DNA from: Chitinivibrionales bacterium
GTDB lineage: Bacteria > Fibrobacterota > Chitinivibrionia > Chitinivibrionales > JANQEN01
DNA length: 64,000 nucleotides
Reading direction: 5' to 3'
NCBI GenBank assembly: GCA_028278335.1
Contig: JANQEN010000146.1
Coordinates: 103,675-167,674, forward strand
Shown piece by piece: positions 26,256-36,500 of this stretch (position 1 is the first letter of the stretch; each line of letters opens with the position of its first letter). The notes below the pieces were generated by a model, which ran no database searches, was not told the DNA's origin, and was given only the letters and a program-made list of their open reading frames with translations. The position numbers were made by a program, and so were the translations under genes.

Positions 26256-28337
26256 TTATCCTTCTTCTTTTTGTGCATTCGACTCTTCAACAACCTTCTG
26301 TGTTACCTCATGGGGTACTGGGTCATAATGAGAAAATGATTTTGTGTACAATCCACGTCCCTGAGTAAGCGAACGAAGAGTTTGTGAATAGTTTTGTACT
26401 TCGGCTTCAGGGACCTTCGCATTGATGACCTGGAACTTACCCTTTGCATCCATACCACCGATCTTTCCCCTCCGAGAAGAGAGGTCACCCATAACATCAC
26501 CCATGTATTCCTCTGGCACGGTTACGGTCATGTCTACAATCGGCTCAAGTAAAATAGGTGAGGCCATTTCAAAGGCCTTCTTAAAGACTTCCCGTCCGGC
26601 AATCTGGAATGCCACGTCCTTAGAATCAACGGGATGTGTCTTTCCGTCAACCAGCGATACTCGAACATCAACAATTGGATACCCTGCAACAATACCTTCG
26701 ATCATTTTTGCTTTAATACCCTTATCGACACTGGGGCGAAGCGGTTGGTCAATAACACCACCAACGATCTTATCGATAAATTCATAGCCCTCACCACGAT
26801 CGGTGGGTTCTAAATCGATAAAAACACGGGCATACTGTCCGGCACCACCGGTCTGTTTTTTATGGGTATACTCAACATATTTTACGGGTTTCGTAACTGT
26901 TTCGCGATAGGAAATCTTTGGCTTCTCCCGTTCGACTTCAATCTTGAATCGACGTTTTAAATTGTCAAGAATGATCTCTGTATGGTGATCACCCATTGTT
27001 GACAAAATAGACTGGCGTATATCAGAATGATAGTTGTAGGAAAAGGTCGGGTCCTCTTCTTGTAGCTTTTTAAGTCCCGCTGCAATCTTATCATCATCAC
27101 CTTTGTTCTTTGCAGAGATAGCAAGTTTTACCAATGGTTCGTCAAAGGGAATCTTTGCAATACTTATTGAGGCGCCCTTGTCACTCAGTGTATTGTTGGT
27201 ATGGGTGTCCTTTAATTTTAAAAGACCACCAATATCACCGGTTGGGATTTCAGTTGTCTCAATACGCTGATTACCGAGCATAAATGAGATATTACCAATA
27301 CGTTCAGAAACGTTCTGGGTAATGTTTTGACAATCACCACTATTTGAAACAGAGCCGTTGAAAACGCGGACAATATTAAGCTCACCCACATGCTCTTCAG
27401 AAATTGTTTTAAAAACAAATGCTGTATTGGTTCCCACCTCTTTTGGAGAGACCTTTTTAACTTCACCGCCCTCTTCTATTCTAACGGTTGGTCGTTGGTC
27501 AGCAGAGGGACAGATAGTTACCAATGCGTCAAGAAGCAAGTCGGTACCGGCATTTAACGAAGCACTTCCACATAAGAGAGGGAACACCAATCCGGCAGCA
27601 GCACCCTTTGCCAGTCCCTGGTTCATCTCTTCCTCAGAGAGCTCGCCCTCTTCAAAGTACTTTTCCATGAGCTCTTCATCGCTTTCGGCAATCGCTTCCA
27701 TTAAAGCGCTCCGTGCTGAAGCGACAGTATCAGCAAGCTCGCTTGGAATATCAATCTTCTTACCTTTGCCACTGCCATCGGCATACTCAAATGCCTCTTG
27801 GGAGAGTAAATTTACAACACCCTTAAAACTGTTTCCCGTTCCGATGGGCAGTTGAAGAGGAGCAACAGAAGTGCCGAACGTCTCTTTGAGTTCATCCACC
27901 ACACGATCAAAATTGGCATTTTCCTTATTCATACCATTTACAAAAAAGATCCGGGCCACATCGGAGTCATTAACCAGATTGGAAACAAGTTCTGTTCCGA
28001 CTTGAATTCCAGCTGTGGCGTCAACCAAAACAAGCGCACTTTCAACAACTTGTAACGCAGCCTTTGCATCGCCTAAAAGATCAAGGAAGCCTGGTGTATC
28101 TAAAAGGTTAATCTTTGTGTCTTTCCATTCAATCGCGCCAAGAGCCATGGAAATGGTCATTTTCCGATCCTTCTCATCCGCGCGAGTATCAAAAATACTG
28201 GAACCGTCATCAACTTTTCCCTGCTTTTTTGTGGCACCAGAAGCAAAACAGGCTGCTTCAACAAGTGTGGTTTTTCCTACACCACCGTGAGAAAGTAAAC
28301 ACACATTGCGAATCGATTGAGCATCATATTTTTTCAA
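26256..28337 (-). CDS. EF-G-like translational GTPase (EF-G2 type)
   Basis: 693 residues with full EF-G length and domain order: GTPase domain (1-~270), domain II, and domains III-V ending in the C-terminal L-T-Q-G-R-G motif. The P-loop reads S-H-G-G-V-G-K-T-T (residues 16-24) instead of the canonical G-H-I-D-H-G-K-T-T, and the guanine-specificity segment is N-G-M-N-K-E-N. Both point to the EF-G-like paralogue group rather than the main fusA product. The start is TTG with GGAGGAAT 6 nt upstream. It is monocistronic and ends in a strong terminator. Its role could be in ribosome recycling or a specialised elongation step. Confidence 0.87.
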   Translation of the reverse strand: MKKYDAQSIRNVCLLSHGGVGKTTLVEAACFASGATKKQGKVDDGSSIFDTRADEKDRKMTISMALGAIEWKDTKINLLDTPGFLDLLGDAKAALQVVESALVLVDATAGIQVGTELVSNLVNDSDVARIFFVNGMNKENANFDRVVDELKETFGTSVAPLQLPIGTGNSFKGVVNLLSQEAFEYADGSGKGKKIDIPSELADTVASARSALMEAIAESDEELMEKYFEEGELSEEEMNQGLAKGAAAGLVFPLLCGSASLNAGTDLLLDALVTICPSADQRPTVRIEEGGEVKKVSPKEVGTNTAFVFKTISEEHVGELNIVRVFNGSVSNSGDCQNITQNVSERIGNISFMLGNQRIETTEIPTGDIGGLLKLKDTHTNNTLSDKGASISIAKIPFDEPLVKLAISAKNKGDDDKIAAGLKKLQEEDPTFSYNYHSDIRQSILSTMGDHHTEIILDNLKRRFKIEVEREKPKISYRETVTKPVKYVEYTHKKQTGGAGQYARVFIDLEPTDRGEGYEFIDKIVGGVIDQPLRPSVDKGIKAKMIEGIVAGYPIVDVRVSLVDGKTHPVDSKDVAFQIAGREVFKKAFEMASPILLEPIVDMTVTVPEEYMGDVMGDLSSRRGKIGGMDAKGKFQVINAKVPEAEVQNYSQTLRSLTQGRGLYTKSFSHYDPVPHEVTQKVVEESNAQKEEG

Positions 28338-28607
28338 TGTATTCCTCCATGCAGCTATATGGCATTAAAAACAAAAATTCTATCGCTTCAAAATCTAATG
28401 AAAATACTAGAGACTAACCATTAAAGGCAAATAAATAATCATCCGTTCTGTTATTCTAAATTACGTTATCCAGAAGTATTTGAGTAATAGTGTTCACTAA
28501 AGCACTCAGTCCAGTTGTCATCATGGAAAGAGCGCTTAAGCATATTTTTAAATTCTAAGGATTTCATTTTATGGCCGTTGAAAACAACAAGCGAGTAGCT
28601 GGTTATT

Positions 28608-29684
28608 CTACTTCTTAGAGTTAATTTCCAAGAGGGTAACATCAAACACCAACCATGTATGGGGAGGTATCAAACCGGCAGCACCACCTTTGCTCCCATA
28701 GCCCAACTCAGGCGGTACGATAATAGTACGAGTCTCTCCCACACTCATCTGCTGTATGCTCTCTTCTAAGCCTGTAATTACCTTACCCTTCCCTAATTGA
28801 AAACTAAGAGCGGCGCTGTTCTCGTTACTGCCAAACACCGAACCGTTTAAAAGGGAACCCTTGTAACGGATAGAGACCTTATCACCCTTTTTGGGTGGAG
28901 CCCCCTCTCCCTTTTTATTTATAGTGAAAAGAAGGCCACTGTTACTTTTTGTCGCATCGGGATATTTCTTAATAAGCTCCTCTAAGGTTGAGGCATTCTC
29001 CTTTTGTAAGGATTCTAAATTCTTTTCACGTTTGATGTTTGCTTTATCAGCAATTGCGCCAATCGAGGTAAAGGCTTCATGTGTTGCAGCAGTCGTAAAG
29101 GCCATTGCCTTTTCACCAACTCGATGAATGGTGATCTTTTCGATAACATCACCCTGTACAATGCTGTTGACCACTTCCATACCCTCAAGAACATGGCCAA
29201 AGACAGAGTGCTTATTGTCAAGGTGTGGTGTTGCCACGTGGGTTATAAAAAACTGACTACCATTTGTCCCAGGGCCGGCATTCGCCATAGAAAGAATCCC
29301 TGGAGCGTCATGTTTAAGGGCTGGATGAAACTCATCATTAAATCGATAGCCTGGACCACCAGCACCAGTACCGCTTGGATCACCACCTTGGATCATAAAT
29401 CCGGGAATAACTCGATGAAAAGTGATGCCACTATAATAGGGTTCACCCTTCTTTCGATGGGAATTTGCCAAAACTCCCTCGGCTAAACCAACAAAATTTG
29501 CCACAGTGACCGGTACCCGTTCATACTCAAGAGCAACTGTAATGGCTCCCTTATTTGTTAGGATTTCTGCGTAGAGGCCATCTGTTCGATCTTTTGAAAC
29601 GAGTTCTTTACTGGTTTCTTCAGAAATGCTAAGACCAACTAATAAGAGGAGTAATCCTCCAATTGTGCTCACATATTTTTTCAT
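28608..29684 (-). CDS. Cyclophilin-FKBP fusion peptidyl-prolyl isomerase
   Basis: 358 residues from ATG 29684, which has AAGGATG upstream; a start ten codons earlier lacks one. A signal peptide leads into a cyclophilin domain (residues ~35-200, with [14 protein letters not shown] and N-G-S-Q-F-F-I-T). A helical linker follows, then a C-terminal FKBP domain ([21 protein letters not shown]). Both catalyse proline isomerisation during folding of exported proteins. It lies directly downstream of a second cyclophilin gene with very similar sequence, suggesting duplication followed by fusion. Confidence 0.93.
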   Translation of the reverse strand: MKKYVSTIGGLLLLLVGLSISEETSKELVSKDRTDGLYAEILTNKGAITVALEYERVPVTVANFVGLAEGVLANSHRKKGEPYYSGITFHRVIPGFMIQGGDPSGTGAGGPGYRFNDEFHPALKHDAPGILSMANAGPGTNGSQFFITHVATPHLDNKHSVFGHVLEGMEVVNSIVQGDVIEKITIHRVGEKAMAFTTAATHEAFTSIGAIADKANIKREKNLESLQKENASTLEELIKKYPDATKSNSGLLFTINKKGEGAPPKKGDKVSIRYKGSLLNGSVFGSNENSAALSFQLGKGKVITGLEESIQQMSVGETRTIIVPPELGYGSKGGAAGLIPPHTWLVFDVTLLEINSKK

Positions 29685-29719
29685 GGGAAATACATCCTTC
29701 TTACTAAAAATCAAAATCT

Positions 29720-29756
29720 AAAAAAACAGGCATCGATACACTCCTGCGTCGATGCC
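29720..29756 (-). terminator. Terminator between the two cyclophilin genes
   Basis: GGCATCGA (29729-29736) pairs with TCGATGCC (29749-29756). On the minus strand it is followed by TG and a run of T. It should end the upstream cyclophilin transcript. Confidence 0.85.
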
Positions 29757-29788
29757 CTATTATCTGATTAACGATAGTGCCTAAAATG

Positions 29789-30496
29789 TTATTTATTAAG
29801 CAGAGCATCAAAGGATGCTTGATCAGCAGTAAAGGCCTCAGCCTTTTCACCAACACGAACCACAGATACTTTTTCCATGACATCACCCTGCGAAATTGCA
29901 TTGACGACATCCATTCCCTCAATAACATGCCCAAAAACAGAATGTCTGTTGTCAAGGTGTGGTGTTGCAGTGTGGGTAATAAAAAACTGACTACCATTTG
30001 TTCCAGGACCGGCATTGGCCATGGAAAGAATTCCCGGTTTGTCATGCTTAAGCGTTGGGTGAAATTCGTCGCGAAACTTGTAACCAGGACCGCCAGCACC
30101 GGTACCGGAAGGATCGCCACCCTGAATAACAAAATTTCCTACAACCCTATGAAAGGTTAATCCATCATAGTAGGGCATACCAGCACCGCGGGCTGAATTT
30201 TTTATTCTTCCCTCGGCAAGACCAACAAAATTTGCCACCGTAAGCGGTGTCTTTTCAAATTCCATAGATAAAACTATGGTTCCCTTATTTGTCTTCATTT
30301 CGACATAAAGTCCTTCTGGCCTTGTATTTTTCTCTTCTTGGCTCACAGCTTTCTGCTCCTTTTCTTTGGTCTCATTTTCTATAGATTGTTTTGGGTTTTC
30401 TTTTTTATTCGCTGACGTATTCTCTTTTTTTGTAGAACAGCCAATACTTACTAAAAAGGTTAATGCAATGACGGTTGTTTTGAGTAGGTGCTTCAT
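29789..30496 (-). CDS. Lipoprotein cyclophilin-type peptidyl-prolyl isomerase
   Basis: 235 residues from the ATG at 30496, preceded by GGAGGT. The signal ends in a lipobox V-S-I-G-C, then a Lys/Glu-rich tether (residues ~22-60) and a complete cyclophilin domain with [13 protein letters not shown] and G-S-Q-F-F-I-T. It would be a membrane-anchored chaperone isomerase in the periplasm. It is the closest relative in the window of the cyclophilin half of the following fusion gene. Confidence 0.93.
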   Translation of the reverse strand: MKHLLKTTVIALTFLVSIGCSTKKENTSANKKENPKQSIENETKEKEQKAVSQEEKNTRPEGLYVEMKTNKGTIVLSMEFEKTPLTVANFVGLAEGRIKNSARGAGMPYYDGLTFHRVVGNFVIQGGDPSGTGAGGPGYKFRDEFHPTLKHDKPGILSMANAGPGTNGSQFFITHTATPHLDNRHSVFGHVIEGMDVVNAISQGDVMEKVSVVRVGEKAEAFTADQASFDALLNK

Positions 30497-30510
30497 TGAT
30501 ACTACCTCCG

Positions 30511-30795
30511 TTAGTCCCATTGAAATGGTGATTGATAATCCCCCTCTAAATCCTCGGGGTGCTCCTTTGCTTTCTTAAAATCCTCTTCTAATTTCTGTTT
30601 TCGTTTCTCTTTCTCCTCTTTAGCTTTTTTAAATTGCTCTTCCAAGAGGGAGCCACGATTTTTTTGTGATTTAATAAAATCACCCAGATCAGCCTTTTTA
30701 TGATCTGCAGATTTATGATCAACTATCCGCCCATCTGAGGGGTCGATCCAAATTGCACTCTTGCAACCAGGGCATTTAATTTCAATTAAATTCAT
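30511..30795 (-). CDS. Small zinc-ribbon-like protein of unknown function
   Basis: 94 residues from ATG 30795, with AGGAGT 6 nt upstream; a start 11 codons earlier lacks a site. The N-terminus has C-P-G-C-K with A-I-W-I-D, resembling a half zinc ribbon, followed by a highly charged Lys/Glu-rich helical region (residues ~35-80), probably a coiled coil. Only one C-x-x-C is present, so metal binding would need dimerisation. It is 14 bp upstream of the cyclophilin start and probably co-transcribed. I do not recognise the family. Confidence 0.7.
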   Translation of the reverse strand: MNLIEIKCPGCKSAIWIDPSDGRIVDHKSADHKKADLGDFIKSQKNRGSLLEEQFKKAKEEKEKRKQKLEEDFKKAKEHPEDLEGDYQSPFQWD

Positions 30796-31125
30796 ACTAA
30801 TACTCCTGACTTCAAAGGCATGTTTCATGCGAGGCCATTTTCAAAGCATATAATATATGTTTAGCCCTAATTCACGTAAACCTGTGAAATGAGCTCATCT
30901 TACACTAAGTTTATAGATGACATTTGCAGATCATGGAATGAGCTAGGTACGAGAACAGGGGCATAAATTTCGGCAGCTCTAATTGATGCGTTGAATTACT
31001 GTAATTATTGCTAAAAATGTTTCTATGAGATTAACCAGAGTGATTTTTACCATCACATCGACTTACATATGCATCTATTTAGCTGCTTTATTGGGAGCAA
31101 TTGATAATTGTCGTCCTCTCATCAC

Positions 31126-31263
31126 CCCAGACTATACAGTAGGAGTAGATGCAGAAGTGTAAGATTATGGTTTAGTAAGACTTGAAGGTTTTGAAGGGCA
31201 TATCTACACAGTGATATAGCCGAAAAGCCTGAAAGTCTTAATGGGCATAGGATTGTGCTTCTG
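31126..31263. repeat. Dispersed ~140-bp repeat, copy A
   Basis: This segment is about 90% identical by eye to 63861-64000, with differences that look mostly like transitions. It lies in the 564-bp gene-free gap 30829-31392, the rest of which shows no gene or strong hairpin. Read in the frame that is open in copy B, copy A contains in-frame stops, so it is either a decayed coding fragment or a non-coding repeat. Confidence 0.75.
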
Positions 31264-31392
31264 CGCTGCTTCCTATTGCATAATCTGGGATGATATTGGC
31301 TAAAATGTTGTTCGTTTTTATGGTGTGATTTAATTATATTAATGAGAGAAGTTATATTTTATCGGTAGTATCCAGTTATAAAGGTTGACATA

Positions 31393-31737
31393 ATGAATAT
31401 CGGCATTCGAGAAAAACAGGCGTTCCACATTCTTGATATTGCAGGTAAAATTAGTAAAATTAAAGACTCGGTTAACCTTAAGGTATTTATTAAAGAATTA
31501 ATTGATAAAAACATTCTTAATGTAGCAATTAATCTTTCAAATGTTACCTATCTGGACAGCGGCGCCTTGAATGTTTTAATTTATTCATATAATACGTTGA
31601 TTAAAAACAAGGGAACTTTAGTACTCATTCATCCAAATGAGTATGTGCGGGATGTTTGTGAAGTGGTTGGACTTAATAAAATTGTCAAAATCTACTCTAC
31701 TGAGGAGGAATTCGAGCATGACCATGAGAATCCTTAA
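31393..31737 (+). CDS. STAS-domain protein (anti-sigma-factor antagonist type)
   Basis: 114 residues forming one STAS domain. The conserved phosphorylatable-Ser loop is L-D-S-G-A-L-N-V, and the hydrophobic strand before it is V-A-I-N-L-S-N-V-T-Y. In the SpoIIAA family the Ser is phosphorylated by an anti-sigma kinase. No kinase or phosphatase lies next to it. It overlaps the following lipoprotein gene by 20 bp, so the two are coupled. Confidence 0.88.
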   Translation: MNIGIREKQAFHILDIAGKISKIKDSVNLKVFIKELIDKNILNVAINLSNVTYLDSGALNVLIYSYNTLIKNKGTLVLIHPNEYVRDVCEVVGLNKIVKIYSTEEEFEHDHENP

Positions 31738-32059
31738 AATAGTTGCATTAGTTTCACTGCTCATTTCAGCAGGCACGGGCTGTTTTAATAAGAATTTTAT
31801 TAAACCATCTCAAACTGAAATAGATGAATACATTGCCAACAACCCAGATTTACCGGAGCTTGACAAGGCATGTATCTACGACGGAAGGTTTGAGGTCGGT
31901 ATGCAGCTTGAGACTGTCCGCTTTTTACTTGGGGAACCCAAAGAGGTTGAGATTATACAACAACCATGGGCAAAACAGGAAAAATGGGTTTACAAAGCGG
32001 GCAATCAAAAGATATTCTATATGGAAGATAATGGTGTTGTTGGTATCGAAGAGCTATAA
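31718..32059 (+). CDS. Small lipoprotein, possibly BamE/SmpA-like
   Basis: 113 residues from ATG 31718 (a second ATG at 31724 is also possible), with GAGGAGG about 9 nt upstream inside the STAS gene. A signal ends in a lipobox G-T-G-C. The segment V-G-M-Q-L-E-T-V-R-F-L-L-G-E-P-K followed by W-V-Y resembles the fold of BamE/SmpA, which supports outer-membrane protein assembly, but the match is by eye only. It is followed by a good terminator. Confidence 0.72.
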   Translation: MTMRILKIVALVSLLISAGTGCFNKNFIKPSQTEIDEYIANNPDLPELDKACIYDGRFEVGMQLETVRFLLGEPKEVEIIQQPWAKQEKWVYKAGNQKIFYMEDNGVVGIEEL

Positions 32060-32092
32060 TCCTCAACCCATTGAACTTGACAAAAATTATTT

Positions 32093-32127
32093 AAAGACGA
32101 GGCACGTAGTTCTCGTCTTTTTTATTT
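32093..32127 (+). terminator. Terminator after the STAS-lipoprotein pair
   Basis: AAAGACGAG (32093-32101) pairs with CTCGTCTTT (32112-32120) and is followed by TTTATTT. Confidence 0.88.
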
Positions 32128-32145
32128 AACCTGAGGTAAGTAGTA

Positions 32146-32751
32146 ATGCACGTATTTGATATTATCATACTAATCGTATTGGGAGTATATGTTCTTTTAG
32201 GTATCAAACGTGGTTTTATCGAAGAGATATTTCATCTCTTGGCTATGTTGGGTGGTTTTATCGGTGCTTATCTCTCCTACCCCCTCATTTTTAGTCAACT
32301 TCATTTTTTAAAAACCTCTCAACAAGCAAAAACCATAGTATCCTTTGTTCTTGCATATATTATCATTGCTCTTGTTTTGCTGGTAACCGGATGGTTATTA
32401 AAAAAGGTGGTCCACCTCACTCCCTTAGGATTGATTGATCGTATTGTCGGAGGAAGTATTGGTTTTTTAAAGGCCTTTATATTTATTTGGATATTTGTAC
32501 TCTCGGTGACCCTTCTTCCTTCATCAACCCTCAAGAAATCCTTTACTGCCTCCTTTACCTATCGATTGATTGATAGAATACCAATGCAGCTTAAGGTACC
32601 TCACAGCGGTTCTCTTAAAAAATCCTACAAAAAATTGAAAAAATCGATCCCTCTTGATAAGATTAACAAGACTAAAAAAAATATCGACCAATTGAGATCA
32701 GTCATGGAATCGCTTGAAGAAGAGACCGACTCCATAATGACAGGAATTTAA
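32146..32751 (+). CDS. CvpA-family inner-membrane protein
   Basis: 201 residues with four membrane helices in the first ~125 residues and the CvpA start V-F-D-I-I-I-L-I-V-L followed by R-G-F-I-E-E. The C-terminal ~75 residues are basic and charged. CvpA proteins affect envelope stress and colicin V production; the molecular role is unclear. The stop codon abuts the ATG of the prepilin-peptidase gene. Confidence 0.85.
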   Translation: MHVFDIIILIVLGVYVLLGIKRGFIEEIFHLLAMLGGFIGAYLSYPLIFSQLHFLKTSQQAKTIVSFVLAYIIIALVLLVTGWLLKKVVHLTPLGLIDRIVGGSIGFLKAFIFIWIFVLSVTLLPSSTLKKSFTASFTYRLIDRIPMQLKVPHSGSLKKSYKKLKKSIPLDKINKTKKNIDQLRSVMESLEEETDSIMTGI

Positions 32752-33573
32752 ATGACACCATCTATTCTTTTTCAAGCCTTCTCTTTTCTTGCAGGGGGTT
32801 TGATTCTGGGATCTTTTTTTAATGTGCTTATTCATCGATTACCCAAAGGTGAATCAATTCTCTTTCCAGGATCCCATTGCCCCCAATGCAAACGACCAGT
32901 CCGAGCGTATGAAAATATCCCCGTTTTAAGTTATCTACTCCTTGGTGGACGCTGCGCTGGATGTAAGAAGAAAATCTCAATACAGTACCCATTGATAGAA
33001 GGTGCAACTGGTTGTTTATCCCTTGTGATATGGTATTTCATTTTTCAACCATACCTAAGTGAGAACCACCAATGGTGGGCACATCTTTTTTTAGCCTTGC
33101 AGATACTGTCACTACTTATCCTGATTCCGGTTTCTCTAATCGATTACTACCACTATATTATTCCCGATTCAATTAGCCTTTCAGGATTGGTCCTGGGACT
33201 TGTTTTTTCCTTTCTTCCCGGGGACATCTCCCCCTTAGAATCGGGGATAGGTATTCTTGCTGGTGGAGGTACACTCTACCTTTTAGGAAAGGTTGGAGAG
33301 TTGCTCTTTAAGAAAGAATCAATGGGCGGAGGCGATGTAAAACTCATGGCCTTTATTGGTGCTGTCTGGGGATGGAAAATCGCTCTAACATCTATTATCT
33401 TTGGATCTTTTTTTGGTGCTCTTTTAGGGATTTCACTTATAATTGCTCGAATAATACCAAAGGATCGTCCAATCCCCTTTGGCCCCTATTTAGGTCTCGG
33501 CTTCTGGCTTTCAGTTCTTTACGGAGAGGAGATAATACGAGGCTACTTTGCTTTTGTCGAGCAATTATTCTAA
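32752..33573 (+). CDS. Prepilin peptidase (PilD/GspO type)
   Basis: 273 residues with about seven membrane helices. The N-terminal zinc-binding domain has two C-x-x-C pairs (C-P-Q-C and C-A-G-C). The catalytic aspartates are in V-S-L-I-D-Y-Y-H-Y-I-I-P-D and G-G-G-D-V-K-L-M. The enzyme cleaves and methylates type IV pilin or type II secretion pseudopilins. No pilin or secretion gene is next to it. It starts immediately after the cvpA stop. Confidence 0.94.
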   Translation: MTPSILFQAFSFLAGGLILGSFFNVLIHRLPKGESILFPGSHCPQCKRPVRAYENIPVLSYLLLGGRCAGCKKKISIQYPLIEGATGCLSLVIWYFIFQPYLSENHQWWAHLFLALQILSLLILIPVSLIDYYHYIIPDSISLSGLVLGLVFSFLPGDISPLESGIGILAGGGTLYLLGKVGELLFKKESMGGGDVKLMAFIGAVWGWKIALTSIIFGSFFGALLGISLIIARIIPKDRPIPFGPYLGLGFWLSVLYGEEIIRGYFAFVEQLF

Positions 33574-33587
33574 TCCAAATTATGGGA

Positions 33588-36500
33588 TTACCACCCTTGC
33601 TCTAATAAGAATCCAAATTGCCACTCACGATTAGCACGCTGGAAGGGATAGGCAAAATAGAGTTGAAAAATGAGAAGTCCTGCTAAATTGCTTCGGGTGG
33701 CTATGCCTGCACTGGTTATTGGAATGCGTTTTCGTGAGTACCGATTCAAAGATGCCTTTGGATAATCATCCTTATTCCAGGCTACCCCAATATCAAAAAA
33801 GCCCACAAGGTTTGTTGGAATAAACTGTGCATTGATCAATCCCATACCCTGAACACCTAACAGCGGAATTCTTAACTCTGCATTACCCACAGCAATGCGA
33901 GAGCCTGATAAACGATCCACCTCTGGACAAGAGTAGCGCCCATCTTCTAATGTACAATCCCATGCTGAAAAGGAAGATGATTCATACCCTCTAACTAATG
34001 AAGCAAATCCCAAAGAAAGATTCGATAGACGATCATTTTCAGCATCCTTAAAATAGCGGCCATAATGAACCCCTCGTAAAGCAAAGGTAAATGGTCGCAG
34101 GAAAAAATAGTGTCTATAATCGAAAAGTAGAGCAAGGTAGGTTAAGGAACCAGTTGTTGTCTCTAATCCAATACGATATCGCCAACCCTCAATTGGTGCA
34201 GTAAATCCTGGTATTGTATAGTCACCCACTAAGGCAAAGCTCGATTGAAAAAGACTCAAGGGTTCTGGTAAAGTTGGATCAAACTCTTCTTCATCAATAA
34301 CTTGACCATTAAGAAATCTGATGCGTTCACCCTCTCCTTGATACCATAAAAAAGTATAGCCTGGAGAGATCTCAAAACGACTTTGCGCAGAGAGCGGATA
34401 CTCCAAGCTGAAGCTAAGTTGATCTAAAAAGGTACGTCGTGTAACCAGCTCTATTTTGTCAACTGGCATAACCGAACTGCCTATGGTCATGGTGTCAATA
34501 CCAGATGATAAAAAAACTGTTTCATAGGGAACATGATTGAGGCCCACTCCCCAATTAATTCGATTTTTTATATTGAGATACGCTGTTTCCAATGAGATAT
34601 TTCTCCAATCGCCAAGCACCTGGGTAGCAATCCCTAAACGATGTATTCCCAGTATATCCCCAAACAGCATACTTGCACTTCCACCAAAGAGCGCTCCATA
34701 TTGATTGGCACTAAACCCAAATGAGATATCACCAATTGAAAGCAACTTGAGTCGTGGGTCATAGGATGTGGTGGAGTCAATAGTGGCAAAGTGTTTTGAT
34801 GATATTGTTGTATCTTTTAAGTCTGACTGCAAAGATGCTACTCGATTTTGGTCTTGATGTGTAGAGTCTTCGGTCCCCTTTTTAGTCGTTCTAATACTAT
34901 CCTCTGATTCAGTTGAACGAGACATTAACAGGGGAAAGAGATGAGTGTTGCGCCCATATACAGTATCCGTTTTTACATAGGATGTTTCTTGCATTCTATT
35001 AGCACTCAGTGAATAAATATTGTATTGCCCCCTGTCAAAAACATTAAACACAAACTGCTGCTCATTAGCAGACATACTAAAGCAAGAAGCGAGCTCGGAC
35101 AATCCTGAGATACTCGTTGCAATATCGGTTAAACGAAAAAAAGTATCCTCCTCTAAATCATAACGAAATATATTGCTGACCCCGTCAGGATCCGCCACAA
35201 AGTAGACACTCTTTCCATCCTTTGAGAAATGAGGATTAATATGCTTAATTGGACCAGAAAAGCCTATGATTTCCACTTCTTTCGTGGTTATGTCCATGAT
35301 GCCAATCTTGGGTTCTAAATCAGCCAAAGAGTCGGGATGAGCCGCACCAAAGCGATCCGTTGCAAAGGCAATCTTCGATCCATCCGGTGACCAGGCGGGT
35401 TGAATTTCTGCATGAATGGAGTGGGTTATTTTCTCAATCGAATAAGTTTCAAAGGTGTAGAGGTATAGATCATTGATTGCACCCATTGTCCCAGAAATTG
35501 CCAATTGCTTGCCGTCAGGGGACCATGACAAAGCAGTAATTGCCTCTGGTTGAGAGAGGGTAATTTCTTGAACAATATCACGGTTTTCAATGTCTAAAAT
35601 AGCAATGCTATTATCCCCTTTGTCAAAAGTAATCAAAGCAAATTGTTTACTATCGGGAGACCAAGCACCTGTTGAGTTAATAAAACTGAGCGCATCAAAA
35701 TAGGGATTAGTAGTTGTATTAAGTAGTTTTTTTATAACTCTCCCGGTCTTCATATTTGCCAAATACAGGGAGAGTGAAAAAACATCGCGCCGCGAGAAAA
35801 AAGTCACATACTTTCCATCAGGGCTAACAGAGGGGGCAATGTTCATACCCCCTTTACCAATGATTAGTGGCGACCCATATCCAGAAGGATTAATTTTACC
35901 TTTAAGAGTTGGTGTGTGTGTTTCATACACATGGTCCTGAAAAAGATCAGAGAGCGAATCCATTGAAATAGAGAGTGTGCGCTCCATCCCATTCTTTAGA
36001 CCCAATTTGATGACGCTCTCAAAGAGTGGCTCAATAATGGTATCGCTGAAATGGCCTGCTAAAAAAGACCAAACTGCATGTCCATAGCGATACGGAAAAT
36101 AGCGTCCTCCCCGGGAAATTTGTTGAATTGTGGGAACCGATTTGTTTATCACATCATCACGAAGCCACATTGAGGTTAACGGTGACGAGTGTCCAACAGA
36201 AAGATATTCCGCCATACCCTCAATAACCCAGAGAGGTATAGAGGGCATTGTTTTCTTAAGATGCGCAAAATGGTACACATGCACCAATTCATGACCAACA
36301 ACATGCTTGTCCTGAGAGCAGATTCCAGTCAGGGGCATAACAATACGGCTCTTGAGCCCCTCTGTAAATCCACCGGTTCCTTGAGATATTTGTCCAAGAG
36401 TTACCGTGGTTTGCTGAAAATCAGCATGGTTTGCATAGAAAATGATATGTTGAGGGTCTGGAATATCTATTTTAAAAACTTTTTCAAACTTTTCTAACCA

